A stretch of DNA of 64,000 nucleotides, taken from Amarobacillus sp046328225. Its GTDB lineage: Bacteria; Chloroflexota; Dehalococcoidia; Tepidiformales; Tepidiformaceae. A model generated the notes under the pieces. The model made no database searches, had not been told where the DNA came from, and saw only the letters and a program-made list of their open reading frames with translations. Location of the stretch: assembly GCA_046328225.1 (NCBI GenBank), contig JAXLWZ010000002.1, positions 124,001-188,000 on the forward strand. Direction: 5' to 3'. The translations under genes and the position numbers were made by a program. Numbering within the stretch: position 1 is the first letter of the stretch; each line of letters begins with the position of its first letter. Below, in pieces: positions 42,004 to 50,869 of this stretch.

Positions 42004-42072
42004 GAGCGGGGACTCATCGGCACGATCATGGCCGCGAGGGTAGCAGATTCATGTGTCCGCATTGCGTCGCCG

Positions 42073-42999
42073 CTAATCGCCGCCGGCCGGCGCGGTCGCC
42101 GCCATCGCCGCGCGCGCCGGCCGTCGCAGCGAGATGCTCTGCACAAGCCCCACCCCCGCGATGATGAGCGCGAGGCCCGCGAGCATCGGCCACTTCACCG
42201 GCTCATCCAACAGCAGCCACCCGAGGAAGATGCCGATCGGCGGCATGAGGTAGGTCACCGCCGAGGCCGCCACCGCGCCCACCTCCCGCAGGAGCCACAT
42301 GTAGAACACGATCGCCAGGCCGGACCCGGCGCCCCCAAGCACGAGCAGGCTCGCCCACTCCTGCCAGCCGAAGCTCGCTCCGGTGTAGGCGCCCGTCCCC
42401 AGGGCCAGCGGCGCCAGCACGACGGACGCCGCCGCCACCTGCCCGACCGTCAACACCAGGGGCGGGACATCCGCCAGCCAGCGCCGGATCGACACCGCGG
42501 ACGCCGCGTAGAGCACGGTGGCGAGCACCATCAATGGGATGCCGCGCCAGGCCTCGCCATCGAGTTGGCCGACGCGCCCCTCCATCAGCACCAGCACGCC
42601 CGCGAACCCCAGCGCGAGCCCGGCCACGCGCCGCGGCCCGAGCCGGTCGGTCCGCATCATCGCCGCCGAGAAGATCGCCGCCCAGATCGGCTGGGCCGAG
42701 TTCGCGATGCTGCCCACGCCGCTCGGCACGTACTGCTGGCCGATGCTGAACAAGGTCCACGGCAGCGCGAAGTTCGTCACGCCGAGCACGCCCAGCGCCG
42801 CCCACTGCCACGGCCGCAACCGGAATGACCGCCGCGTCGCGAACGCGAACGGCAGCAGCGTCGCGAGCCCCAGGACCGTGCGGCCCGCGCTCACACCCAC
42901 CGGCTCCACGCCCGCTGTGACCAACACCCGGATAAACAGGAACGATGCGCCCCACACCGGCGCGAGCACGGCCAACACCAGCGCCGGCGGCATCTTCAT
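42073..42999 (-). CDS. EamA/DMT-family transporter
   Basis: 308-residue membrane protein with ten predicted helices in two EamA repeats (about 5-135 and 150-285). The second repeat has the usual PPIGIFLGWLLLDEPVKWPM signature before the last helix. Likely exports amino acids or metabolites; substrate unknown. A TAACTT box six bases before the ATG fits a leaderless start. Confidence 0.85.
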   Translation of the reverse strand: MKMPPALVLAVLAPVWGASFLFIRVLVTAGVEPVGVSAGRTVLGLATLLPFAFATRRSFRLRPWQWAALGVLGVTNFALPWTLFSIGQQYVPSGVGSIANSAQPIWAAIFSAAMMRTDRLGPRRVAGLALGFAGVLVLMEGRVGQLDGEAWRGIPLMVLATVLYAASAVSIRRWLADVPPLVLTVGQVAAASVVLAPLALGTGAYTGASFGWQEWASLLVLGGAGSGLAIVFYMWLLREVGAVAASAVTYLMPPIGIFLGWLLLDEPVKWPMLAGLALIIAGVGLVQSISLRRPARAAMAATAPAGGD

Positions 43000-43006
43000 C
43001 AGGGAA

Positions 43007-43088
43007 AGTTACCAGTTGTCAGTTCCCGGTTCCCAGGGGATCGGCCCCGTTGGGGTTGCCCTCGAGCCTCGAGCCTCGAGCCTCGAGC
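43007..43088. repeat. heptamer-tetrad element D (two tetrads)
   Basis: First tetrad agttacc, agttgtc, agttccc, ggttccc (43007-43034), followed by aggggatcggcc and ggggttgccc. Second tetrad is four exact ctcgagc units (43061-43088). Both blocks are 28 bp. Fills the gap between the YkgJ-like and EamA genes. Confidence 0.85.
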
Positions 43089-43090
43089 CC

Positions 43091-43699
43091 TTACTCCGGC
43101 CACCCCGGCGCGCCGTCGGCGTATTGCAGGCGCGCCGTCTCCGCGAACAGCGCCCGCCATTCGCCGTCCCCGTACGGCGGGCCCACGAACCCGGGGCATT
43201 CGCGGTGGCGCACGAGCAGCGGCACGTACGGCATCGCGTCGAAATCGCCGGCGAGCGCCGCGTGCATCGCCCTCCGCATGCCGTCCACGTCCGCGTGGTT
43301 CGGCCGCAGCGTTTCGGCTTCGAAGAAGAGGACGAAGTGGGGGTACAGGCGGCAGGCATCGGGCCGCCCTTCGTGCACGCCGCAGAGCAGGTCGTCCCGC
43401 AGCAGCACGCACCGGCCCTCGCGCCGCGCGAGCAAGAACGGCTGCGCGAGGGGCATCGCCAGCGGCTCGCCGTCCAACATCTCGAGGAAGTCCGCGGGCG
43501 CGATCCCGTGTACCGCCTCCAGCCGGTCCCGTTCGCGCTCACCGAGGCTGACGCTGAACCGCTTGCAGCAGTGCACCGGGCAGTCCCCCATCAGGCAGGC
43601 GAACGAAGGCGTTCCCGGCGTCACCAGGTCGTAGTTGGGGAAGCGCTCCGCGACCTCCGCCCACGTTCGCGCCGCGATGGTGTGAAAGGCGTCACTCAC
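43091..43699 (-). CDS. YkgJ-family cysteine-cluster protein
   Basis: 202-residue protein with the Cys cluster of the UPF0153/YkgJ family: CLMGDCPVHCCKRF (about 35-48), CVLLRDDLLCGVHEGRPDACRLYP split as a CxnCxnC pattern around 97-119, and RHRECPGF. These cysteines are thought to bind zinc or an iron-sulfur cluster; the function is unknown. GTG start with a TAGGAT box six bases upstream. Confidence 0.85.
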   Translation of the reverse strand: MSDAFHTIAARTWAEVAERFPNYDLVTPGTPSFACLMGDCPVHCCKRFSVSLGERERDRLEAVHGIAPADFLEMLDGEPLAMPLAQPFLLARREGRCVLLRDDLLCGVHEGRPDACRLYPHFVLFFEAETLRPNHADVDGMRRAMHAALAGDFDAMPYVPLLVRHRECPGFVGPPYGDGEWRALFAETARLQYADGAPGWPE

Positions 43700-43833
43700 C
43701 GCTCCATCCTATCGCCGAAGCGCCCAAACGGACCTTGCGCCGTTCCCGGCACGCGGGCAAAGTTGAACGCACGCTCGCTCCGGCCGGAACGGGCGCGATA
43801 GCGATCGCTCGGAACCGAGCGCTCAGGGGCACC

Positions 43834-44679
43834 ATGAGCAACGAACCCAACATCGAATCCCTCCCACCGGATGAACGCGCCCGCCTCCGCAAGCAGATGG
43901 GCGACCAGGCCATCAAGCTCGCCGTCAGCTCCCGCTGGGACGAAGCCGTCTCCGTGAATCGCGAATTCATCCGCGTCTTCGGCGATGAGGCCGAAGCCTT
44001 CAACCGCCTCGGCAAGGCGCTCTCCGAAGTCGGCCAGGTCACCGACGCGCGCAAGGCCTATGGCCGTTCGCTCGAAATCGAACCCACGAACACCATCGCC
44101 CGGCGCAACCTCGACCGCCTCGCGACGATGAAGGATTCGGCCCTGGCCGCCGCCGCGCCCAGCCAGCTCGATACCCGCCTCTTCATCGAGGAATCGGGCA
44201 AGGCCGCCGTCGCCATCCTCCAGGCCGTGAACGAAGAAGCCGCCGCCCTCCTCGATGCCGGCGACCTCGTCGACCTCCAGGTCCAGGGCAACGCCGTCAA
44301 CGTCGTCAACATGAACGGCGAGTACATCGGCATGGTCGAACCGCGCATCGGCCTGCGCCTTTCGAAGATGATGGAGGCCGGGAACCAGTACAGCGCCGCC
44401 CTCCTCGCGACCGGCGACATCCGCGTCATGATCCGCGAAACCTTCCAGGCCCCGGCCATGATCGGCCGCGTCAGCTTCCCGCAGCAGGTCCGCTCCAGCG
44501 CCGAAGTTCGCGCCTACACCCGCAAGGGCCTCCTCCGCGGCGACGACATCGACTACGGCGACGACGACGAGGCCGAGGACACCGAAGAGGACGAGAGCGG
44601 CTGGCACGACGAAGGCTCCGACATGGACGGCACCGGCGTCGATGTCGATATTCAGCAGGACGACGAGAGCTTCGACTAG
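43834..44679 (+). CDS. tetratricopeptide-repeat protein with acidic tail
   Basis: 281-residue protein. Residues 15-100 form at least two TPR-like repeats (WDEAVSVNREFIRVFGDEAE, AFNRLGKALSEVGQVTDARK, AYGRSLEIEPTNTIARRNLD). The middle (about 125-225) is beta-rich (ALLDAGDLVDLQVQGNAVNV, EYIGMVEPRIGLRLSKMMEAG). The C-terminal 40 residues are almost all acidic. The layout resembles small TPR chaperone-like proteins. Ends 230 bp before the EF-G2 gene. Confidence 0.75.
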   Translation: MSNEPNIESLPPDERARLRKQMGDQAIKLAVSSRWDEAVSVNREFIRVFGDEAEAFNRLGKALSEVGQVTDARKAYGRSLEIEPTNTIARRNLDRLATMKDSALAAAAPSQLDTRLFIEESGKAAVAILQAVNEEAAALLDAGDLVDLQVQGNAVNVVNMNGEYIGMVEPRIGLRLSKMMEAGNQYSAALLATGDIRVMIRETFQAPAMIGRVSFPQQVRSSAEVRAYTRKGLLRGDDIDYGDDDEAEDTEEDESGWHDEGSDMDGTGVDVDIQQDDESFD

Positions 44680-44710
44680 CCCCGTTCCCTCCCGCGCGCA
44701 CCATCATCCA

Positions 44711-44740
44711 TCGCCCGCCAGCCACCCGGTTGGCGGGCGA
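44711..44740 (+). terminator. hairpin after TPR gene
   Basis: 10-bp stem (TCGCCCGCCA pairing with TGGCGGGCGA) and 10-base loop, 32 bp after the TPR gene stop. No T tract follows, so termination strength is doubtful. Confidence 0.4.
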
Positions 44741-44823
44741 TGCCGCGTATGTCACGGGGGCCGGGCGTGCTTGCAACCCCGTAAACAGGGCCAGATGCCC
44801 CATTCCGGGCCGCCGACCCTCCC

Positions 44824-44853
44824 TTGAGACCCCTTCACCCGAAAGCCTAGAAT
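44824..44853 (+). promoter_or_regulatory. sigma-70-type promoter for EF-G2
   Basis: -35 TTGAGA (44824-44829), 18-base spacer, -10 TAGAAT (44848-44853). Transcription would start near 44860, giving a leader of about 50 nt with AGGAGG ten bases before the ATG. Confidence 0.75.
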
Positions 44854-44908
44854 CCCGGCACACCGCGACACGCGGCGTGTTCGTCTTTCGAGCAGGAGGG
44901 TGCCGTCT

Positions 44909-46969
44909 ATGAAAGTCTATGCCACCGAGGACGTCCGGAACGTCGTCCTCATGGGTCATGGGTCCGTCGGCAAGACCACCTTCGGGGAGGCCGCCCTCTT
45001 CGTCAGTGGCGCCACCACCCGCATGGGCTCCGTCTCCGATGCCAATACCGTCTCCGATTACGACGAAGACGAGCACAAGCGGAAGTTCTCCCTCAACCTC
45101 TCCATCCTCCCCGTCGAATGGGAAGGCCGGAAGATCAACATCATCGATACCCCCGGCTACGCCGACTTCATCTCCGAAGTCATCTGCGGCGCCCGCGCGG
45201 CCGATATGGCGCTCATCCTCGTCGATGCCGTCTCCGGCCCCGAAGTCGGCACCGACCGCGCCTGGAACATCGCCGAGCGCAACGGCCTGCCGCGCATGCT
45301 CGTCGTCAACCGCATGGACCGCGAAAACGCGAACTTCGAGCAGGTCCTCGCCCAGCTCCAGCAGCGCTGGGGCCCGAAGGTCGCGCCGCTGCAGATCGCG
45401 CTCGGCGCCCACGACACCTTCAAGGGCGTCATCGACCTCCTCCACCTCAAGGCCTACGTCGGCGAATCGGGCGAGGAAGCACCCATTCCCGCCGAGTTCG
45501 AAGCCGAAGCGAACGAGCTCCGCGCGAAGCTCATCGAGGCCATCGTCGAGACCGACGAGGACCTCATGACCAAGTACTTCGCCGATGAGGAGCTGACCGA
45601 GGACGAGCTCCGCCGCGTGCTCCACGGCGGCCTCGACCACGGCCTCATCTTCCCCGTCGTTTGTGCCTCCGCCGCCCGCCAGATCGGCATCCGCCAGGTC
45701 CTCCACAACGTCGCCTTCAGCGGCCCTTCGCCCGCCGACCGCGACCCCTTCGAGGCAGGCGAAGCGCGCCTCAGCGCCGATCCCGCAGGCCCGGTGGCCG
45801 CCCAGGTCTTCAAGACCGCCGCCGACCCCTACGTCGGCAAGCTCACCTACCTGCGCGTCATCAGCGGCGTGGTCAAGGCCGATTCCCACATCTGGAACGC
45901 GAACAAAGCCGCCGATGAGCGGCTCGGCACGCTCTATGTGCAGCGCGGCAAGGAGCAGCTGGCCGTCCCCGAGCTGCGCGCCGGCGATATCGGCGTCGTC
46001 GCCAAGCTCGCCGCCACCGCCACGGGCGATACCCTCTGCGCCCGCGAGCAGCAGTACACCCTCCCCGAGATCCAGTTCCCGAGCCCCGTCTACAGCCAGT
46101 CCGTGCACCCGACCTCGAAGGCGGGCGTCGATAAGCTCGGGCCGAGCCTCCAGCGCCTCGTCGAGGAAGACCCTGGCCTCCGCCTCAGCCGCGATCCCTC
46201 CACGGGCGAAGTCATCCTCGCCGGCCTCGGCGATGCCCACCTCGATGTCACCGTCGAGCGGCTCAAGCGCAAGTTCGGCGTCGAAGTCGAGCTCAGCCTC
46301 CCGCGCGTGCCCTACCGCGAGACCATCGCGAAGAAGGCAAGCGGCGACTACACCCACAAGAAGCAGACCGGCGGCCACGGCCAGTACGCCCGCGTCGCGA
46401 TCGAGCTCAACCCCCTGCCGCGCGGCTCTGGCCTCCAGTTCACGGAGAAGGTCGTCGGCGGCGCCGTGCCGCGCGAGTTCATCCCCGCCGTCGAGAAGGG
46501 GATCATGGAGGCCGCCACCGCCGGCGTCTTCGCGGGCTACGAACTCACCGACTGCCAGGTCGTGCTCTACGACGGCAAGCACCACCCCGTCGATTCGAGC
46601 GAAATGGCGTTCAAGCTCGCCGCTTCGCAGGCGCTGAAGGAAGCGGTCGCCTCGGCCGGGCCGCAGCTGCTCGAGCCCGTGATGACCATCCGCGTCCAGG
46701 CCCCCGAGCCCAACGCCGGCGACATCGTCAGCGACCTCAACACCAAGCGCGCCAAGATCCACGGCATCAACCCCGATGGCGCCATGTCCGTGATCGAAGC
46801 CGAAGTCCCGCTCGCCGAGGTCCAGCGCTACGCCAGCGACCTCCGCTCCATCACCCAGGGCCGCGGCGGCTTCGAACTCGAATTCGACCACTACGGCGAA
46901 GTCCCATCGCAAATCGCCCAGCGCGTCGCCGCCGACCACAAGAAGGCCGTCGAGGAAGCGCACCATTAG
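44909..46969 (+). CDS. elongation factor G-like protein (EF-G2)
   Basis: 686-residue translational GTPase homologous to EF-G over its whole length (G domain 1-270, then domains II to V). P-loop is GHGSVGKTT (16-24) instead of the AHIDAGKTT of canonical EF-G, G3 is DTPGYADF (80-87), G4 is NRMD (134-137) instead of NKMD. Domain IV has RETIAKKASGDYTHKKQTGG and HGQYARVAIEL. This is the EF-G2/FusA2 group seen in several Gram-positive phyla, whose role in translocation or recycling is unsettled. Canonical EF-G should be elsewhere. ATG 44909 is chosen over GTG 44900 by ribosome binding site spacing. Confidence 0.9.
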   Translation: MKVYATEDVRNVVLMGHGSVGKTTFGEAALFVSGATTRMGSVSDANTVSDYDEDEHKRKFSLNLSILPVEWEGRKINIIDTPGYADFISEVICGARAADMALILVDAVSGPEVGTDRAWNIAERNGLPRMLVVNRMDRENANFEQVLAQLQQRWGPKVAPLQIALGAHDTFKGVIDLLHLKAYVGESGEEAPIPAEFEAEANELRAKLIEAIVETDEDLMTKYFADEELTEDELRRVLHGGLDHGLIFPVVCASAARQIGIRQVLHNVAFSGPSPADRDPFEAGEARLSADPAGPVAAQVFKTAADPYVGKLTYLRVISGVVKADSHIWNANKAADERLGTLYVQRGKEQLAVPELRAGDIGVVAKLAATATGDTLCAREQQYTLPEIQFPSPVYSQSVHPTSKAGVDKLGPSLQRLVEEDPGLRLSRDPSTGEVILAGLGDAHLDVTVERLKRKFGVEVELSLPRVPYRETIAKKASGDYTHKKQTGGHGQYARVAIELNPLPRGSGLQFTEKVVGGAVPREFIPAVEKGIMEAATAGVFAGYELTDCQVVLYDGKHHPVDSSEMAFKLAASQALKEAVASAGPQLLEPVMTIRVQAPEPNAGDIVSDLNTKRAKIHGINPDGAMSVIEAEVPLAEVQRYASDLRSITQGRGGFELEFDHYGEVPSQIAQRVAADHKKAVEEAHH

Positions 46970-47138
46970 CTGTCGGCCGTCGGCCGTCGGCTGTCGGCGG
47001 GGCAACCCCGCGGGGAGCTGTTAGCCACCGGCTGTTAGCTATTCGCGGACAACCCCAATGCAAAGAGCCCTCCCAGTTCGGGAGGGCTCTTTCTCTTGGG
47101 GTTGTCCCGCCGACGGCCGATAGCCGACGGCCGACGGC
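46969..47138. repeat. heptamer-tetrad element E (three tetrads around a terminator)
   Basis: Three 28-bp blocks. First: gctgtcg, gccgtcg, gccgtcg, gctgtcg (46969-46996), then the ggggcaacccc motif. Second: gctgtta, gccaccg, gctgtta, gctattc (47017-47044). Third, inverted: cgacggc, cgatagc, cgacggc, cgacggc (47111-47138), preceded by ggggttgtcccg. The first block begins in the EF-G2 stop codon and the third abuts the MMPL stop; the terminator lies between. Confidence 0.85.
47062..47097. terminator. bidirectional intrinsic terminator
   Basis: Perfect 13-bp stem (47062-47074 with 47080-47092), 5-base loop, bounded by AAA and TTT plus CTCTT, between convergent EF-G2 and MMPL genes. Good terminator in both directions. 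Confidence 0.85.
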
Positions 47139-49358
47139 TCACTTCCCCCCTGCCGGGGAACCGGCGTGCTTCATCGAATGGTCCGAGACGCCTTCGACGT
47201 TCACGTGCGGGAGGAGACGGTCGAGCCAGCCCGGGAGCCACCAGTTCGCGTTCCCGAGCAGTTCCATCGTCGCGGGGACGAGTACGAGGCGGACGATGGT
47301 GGCGTCCACGAAGATCGCTGTCGCGAGGCCGATGCCCATCTCCTTCACCACCCGGTCCGGGCCGAGCACGAAGGCGAGGAAGACGGCCACCATGATCGCC
47401 GCCGCCGCCGAGATCACCCGCGCCGTCGCCGCCAGGCCGTGCGCCACCGCCGTCGCGTTGTCGCCCGTCCGCACGTACTCCTCGCGGATGCGGCTGATGA
47501 GGAAGACCTCGTAGTCCATCGAGAGGCCGAAGAGGATGGCGAACATCATCATCGGCAGGAACACCTCGATCGGGCCCTTCTCGATGCCGAGCAGGCTCGA
47601 CCCCCAGCCGAACTGGAAGATCGCCACCAGCACGCCATACGCCGCGCTGATCGACAGCAGGTTCATCACCGCCGCCTTCAGCGCCACCAGCACCGAACGG
47701 AAGACCGTCATCAGCAGGAGGAAGCTCAGGCCGATGACGCCCACGAACAGCAGCGGCATGCGCGACCCGATCTTGTCGCCGATGTCGATGTAGGCCGCGT
47801 TGCCGCCCGCCACGATCGCCTGCGTCGGCGTGCCCTTCACCATGGGCGGCAGCACCTCGTCGCGAAGGTCGTGCACGAGCTGCTTGGTCCGCGCGTCCTG
47901 CGGCGAACTCGCCGGGTACACCATCAGGATGGCCGTGTCCCCGTCCTGGTTCAGGATCGGCGGCGAAACGAACGCCACATCCCCCGCGATCGACCCGCCG
48001 CCCTTCGCGATCGCTTCCTGCACGCGGTCCGCATCCGCCTTCACGCCCGCGCCGTTCTCGACGATGACCATGAGCGGCCCGTTGTACCCGGGCCCGAAGC
48101 CCTTCGCCAGCAGGTCATACGCGCGCCGCGTGTGCAGCTCTTCGCGGCCGTTGCCGGCGTCCGTGAAGCCCATCTCCATCGCCAGCGTCGGCGAGGCGAT
48201 GGTCAGCAGCACGGCCACCGCGAGCAGCGCGTACGGCAGCGGGCGCCGCTGGATGCCCTTCGCCATCCGGTACCAGCCGCTCGCCGGGTCCACGCCCTCG
48301 GTCGAATGCAGGAACGGCACCTTCAGGCTGTCCACCCGCTTGCCCACGAGCGAAAGCAGCGCCGGCATGAGGAAGAGCGACACCAGCACCGAGATCGCCA
48401 CCGCGATCGCCGCGCTCGTGCCCGCCGCCGCGAGGAAGGGAATGCCCATCGCGTACAGCCCGAAGAACGCGATCGTCACGACCACGCCGGCGAAGATCAC
48501 CGAGCGCCCGGCCGTCGTCACCGCGAGGACGACCGAATCCTCGACCGACTTGCCGTGATGGAGCCCCTCGCGGAAGCGCGTCACCACCAGCAGCGCGTAG
48601 TCGATGCCCACGCCGATGCCGATCATGCCCACGAACGGCCCCGTCCACTCCGGGAACGAAAGCACGTTCGCGCCCAGCGCGATCACCGAGAACGCACTGC
48701 CGATGCCGAACAGCGCCGCGCCGATCGGCAGGCCCATCGCGATCAGGGACCCGAAGGCGACGAAGAGGATGACCACCGCCGCCATGAGGCCGACGAACTC
48801 GGAGCCGAACGCCGGCTGCTCCACGGCGAACACCGGGTTGCCGCCGACTTCGGTCCGAAGGCCGTCGCCCGCCGCCGCGTCCACGAGGTCCACCAGCGCC
48901 TGGACGTCCGCCACATCCAGCTCGCTCGCGCGCTTGTCGAATGCCACGGAAGCGCGTGCGATCGTGCCATCCTGCGAAATCATCCCCGGCTGCTCGCCAA
49001 ACGGGGATTCGACAGCGACGACGCCGGGGAGCGCCGACGCTTCGGTCAGCAGTTTCTCGATGCGGGCCTGGATGGCGGGCTCGCGCACCCCGCCCGCTGC
49101 TTCGAACACCAGGTCGGCCGAATCGCCCGAGCGCGCGGGGAAGCGCTGCTCGAGGAGGTCGAACCCCCGCTGCGACTCCGAACCCGGCAGGCGGAAGTCG
49201 TCTTCATAGGGCCCGCCCGCCACGCTCGCCCCCCCGATGAGGGCGACGAGGATGACCAGCCACGCGCCCACCACCTTCCAATGGTGGCGGTGCGCGAAAC
49301 GGGCCCACCGTTCGAGGAACGGCATGCCCGACGTGGAAGGGAGTTTGCGATTCGCCAT
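47139..49358 (-). CDS. MMPL/RND-family transporter
   Basis: 739-residue membrane protein with twelve predicted helices in two halves, each preceded by a large extracytoplasmic loop (about 50-175 and 395-520). Characteristic segments are GIGVGIDYALLVVTRFREGL in the first half and ILFGLSMDYEVFLISRIREEY in the second, both with the Asp-Tyr proton-relay pair of MMPL proteins. Probably exports lipids, hopanoids or drugs. Divergent from a TetR-like gene, which probably represses it. Confidence 0.9.
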   Translation of the reverse strand: MANRKLPSTSGMPFLERWARFAHRHHWKVVGAWLVILVALIGGASVAGGPYEDDFRLPGSESQRGFDLLEQRFPARSGDSADLVFEAAGGVREPAIQARIEKLLTEASALPGVVAVESPFGEQPGMISQDGTIARASVAFDKRASELDVADVQALVDLVDAAAGDGLRTEVGGNPVFAVEQPAFGSEFVGLMAAVVILFVAFGSLIAMGLPIGAALFGIGSAFSVIALGANVLSFPEWTGPFVGMIGIGVGIDYALLVVTRFREGLHHGKSVEDSVVLAVTTAGRSVIFAGVVVTIAFFGLYAMGIPFLAAAGTSAAIAVAISVLVSLFLMPALLSLVGKRVDSLKVPFLHSTEGVDPASGWYRMAKGIQRRPLPYALLAVAVLLTIASPTLAMEMGFTDAGNGREELHTRRAYDLLAKGFGPGYNGPLMVIVENGAGVKADADRVQEAIAKGGGSIAGDVAFVSPPILNQDGDTAILMVYPASSPQDARTKQLVHDLRDEVLPPMVKGTPTQAIVAGGNAAYIDIGDKIGSRMPLLFVGVIGLSFLLLMTVFRSVLVALKAAVMNLLSISAAYGVLVAIFQFGWGSSLLGIEKGPIEVFLPMMMFAILFGLSMDYEVFLISRIREEYVRTGDNATAVAHGLAATARVISAAAAIMVAVFLAFVLGPDRVVKEMGIGLATAIFVDATIVRLVLVPATMELLGNANWWLPGWLDRLLPHVNVEGVSDHSMKHAGSPAGGK

Positions 49359-49422
49359 GGCGCCTCCTGTTGCGTCGGGGCTCGAAAGAGCCAGCTTCGA
49401 GAGTGAAGCGGAATTCCGGTTC

Positions 49423-49451
49423 TTGTCAAGCGCGCCCGCCCCCTCTACGAT
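49423..49451 (+). promoter_or_regulatory. promoter of the TetR-like gene
   Basis: -35 TTGTCA (49423-49428), 17-base spacer, -10 TACGAT (49446-49451). Nearby inverted repeats CGGAATTCCG (49410-49419) and GCTTC-N6-GAAGC (about 49394-49409) are operator candidates between the divergent TetR and MMPL genes. Confidence 0.65.
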
Positions 49452-49473
49452 GCGACACTGTGAGGGCCTTCAC

Positions 49474-50052
49474 ATGACCGCCGGCATCCCCGAGCGCGCC
49501 GACGCGCGTGCCAACCGCGAGCGCCTGCTCGATGCCGCGGCCGCCGTCTTCGCCGAGCACGGAATCCCCGCCGAGATGAAGACCATCGCCGAACGCGCCG
49601 GCGTCGGCGTCGGCACCATTTATCGCAACTTCGCCACCAAGGACGACCTCGTCGCCGCCGTCCTCCTGCGCACCATCGACCGCGCCGTCGAGCTCATCAC
49701 CCGCGCCAGCGAAATCGAGGACCCCGCCGAAGCCGTCACCGCCATGATCCAGGTCGCCTGCGACCACGCCGAGGCGAACAGCGGCCTCTTCCAGGCGCTC
49801 TTCTCCGGCGGCCTCCCCCCCGATTGCGTGCCCGAGGACCGCTCGCTCGAATTCCTCCGCATCGTCACCGGCGTCATCATCCGCGGGCAGCAGGCGGGCG
49901 TGTTCCGCACGGATATGCCGGGCGAATTCCTCGCCGCCTTCCTCGATGCGTTCTTCATGGCCTACCTGGAGCTGCGCCGCACGGTCCCCGTCGAAGGCAC
50001 CACGGAGCGCCTCTCCGTGCTCTTTCTCGATGCCGTGCGCGCGCGACCCTAG
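49474..50052 (+). CDS. TetR-family transcriptional regulator
   Basis: 192-residue repressor. The N-terminal helix-turn-helix is visible: ANRERLLDAAAAVFAEHGI, MKTIAERAGVGVGTIYRNFA and TKDDLVAAV (residues about 13-60). The C-terminal ligand-binding domain is all-helical. The ATG at 49474 is preferred over an in-frame ATG at 49450 because the latter lies inside the -10 box. It probably controls the divergent MMPL transporter. Its stop overlaps the stop of the convergent SGNH gene. Confidence 0.88.
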   Translation: MTAGIPERADARANRERLLDAAAAVFAEHGIPAEMKTIAERAGVGVGTIYRNFATKDDLVAAVLLRTIDRAVELITRASEIEDPAEAVTAMIQVACDHAEANSGLFQALFSGGLPPDCVPEDRSLEFLRIVTGVIIRGQQAGVFRTDMPGEFLAAFLDAFFMAYLELRRTVPVEGTTERLSVLFLDAVRARP

Positions 50053-50810
50053 CCCGGCTTCGCGGCCGTCCGCCCGTGCGCGGCGAGCCACGCCTCGGCC
50101 ATGTGCCGCCCCTGCGTGAGCCCGTCGGCGCGCTGGCCTTCGACCCCGCGATGCGTCCCGTCGGCGCCGCGCAGCCGGTTCGTCTCCGCTTCCGACATCG
50201 TCTTGTCCGTGCCGAAGTAGGTCACGCGGAGGCCCGCGCAGATCCGCGACATGCCCTCGTGCATGATCGTCCGGCGCCGGAGACGGCGTTCGCGTCCGCC
50301 GCGCCCGGTCATGCCCGGCGCCCGGCCCGCGCTCCCCTGCACCACCACCACCAGCTCCTCGTGCGCGACGATCCGCCGGAGGCACTGTTCCATCACCGCC
50401 AGCACCTGTTCTGGTTCGAAGAATGAGTCACCGCCGATCGTCTTCAGGAGCACGCGCCGCGCGAGCCTGAATCCCCGCGTCTGGCCGATGGGCCGCTCCA
50501 CGGCATCGGTGCCGGCCTTGCCGAGCGCCTTTCCCGCACGCCCGAAGAGCCGCTCCAGGCGCAGCGGCACGGATTCGGCGCTCGTCCAGTACGAGTTCTG
50601 CTTCAGGATCACGAGGTCCGGCTCGTAGCGGCGAATCCACCCATCGATCAGGTCCGGCAGGTCGCTCGTGGGCCAGATCTCGCGAATCACCGTCTCGACC
50701 GGCTCGCCCGTGGCCTCCGCCAGCACCCCCTCGGCGATGCGCCAGCTCCGCAGATGCTCCGGGAGGTCGAGGGCGCGGTCGTTGCTGTTGCCGAGGCGAA
50801 GCACTTTCAC
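50049..50810 (-). CDS. SGNH/GDSL-type hydrolase-like protein
   Basis: 253-residue protein with a loose SGNH fold: block I as LRLGNSNDRAL (4-14), block III-like KQNSYW (about 70-75) and block V DGTHRG (about 220-225). The nucleophile Ser sits in GNSND rather than GDS. Enzymes of this group deacetylate or deacylate sugars and lipids. GTG start with a TACTAT box eight bases upstream. It follows the flippase gene, so a role in surface polysaccharide modification is plausible. Confidence 0.6.
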   Translation of the reverse strand: MKVLRLGNSNDRALDLPEHLRSWRIAEGVLAEATGEPVETVIREIWPTSDLPDLIDGWIRRYEPDLVILKQNSYWTSAESVPLRLERLFGRAGKALGKAGTDAVERPIGQTRGFRLARRVLLKTIGGDSFFEPEQVLAVMEQCLRRIVAHEELVVVVQGSAGRAPGMTGRGGRERRLRRRTIMHEGMSRICAGLRVTYFGTDKTMSEAETNRLRGADGTHRGVEGQRADGLTQGRHMAEAWLAAHGRTAAKPG

Positions 50811-50869
50811 CGGGACGGATAGTATGGGGTGTCCTTACTAATCGCTACGGGAGCGTGTCGCGCGCCGCC

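Noticed and set aside
44471..47005. Open frame of 844 codons opposite the EF-G2 gene
   Set aside because: Antisense to an unmistakable translational GTPase; the composition is an Asp/Glu/Gly-rich mirror of the true gene.
47166..49406. Open frame of 746 codons opposite the MMPL gene
   Set aside because: His/Arg-rich shadow of a gene with obvious transmembrane helices and MMPL motifs.
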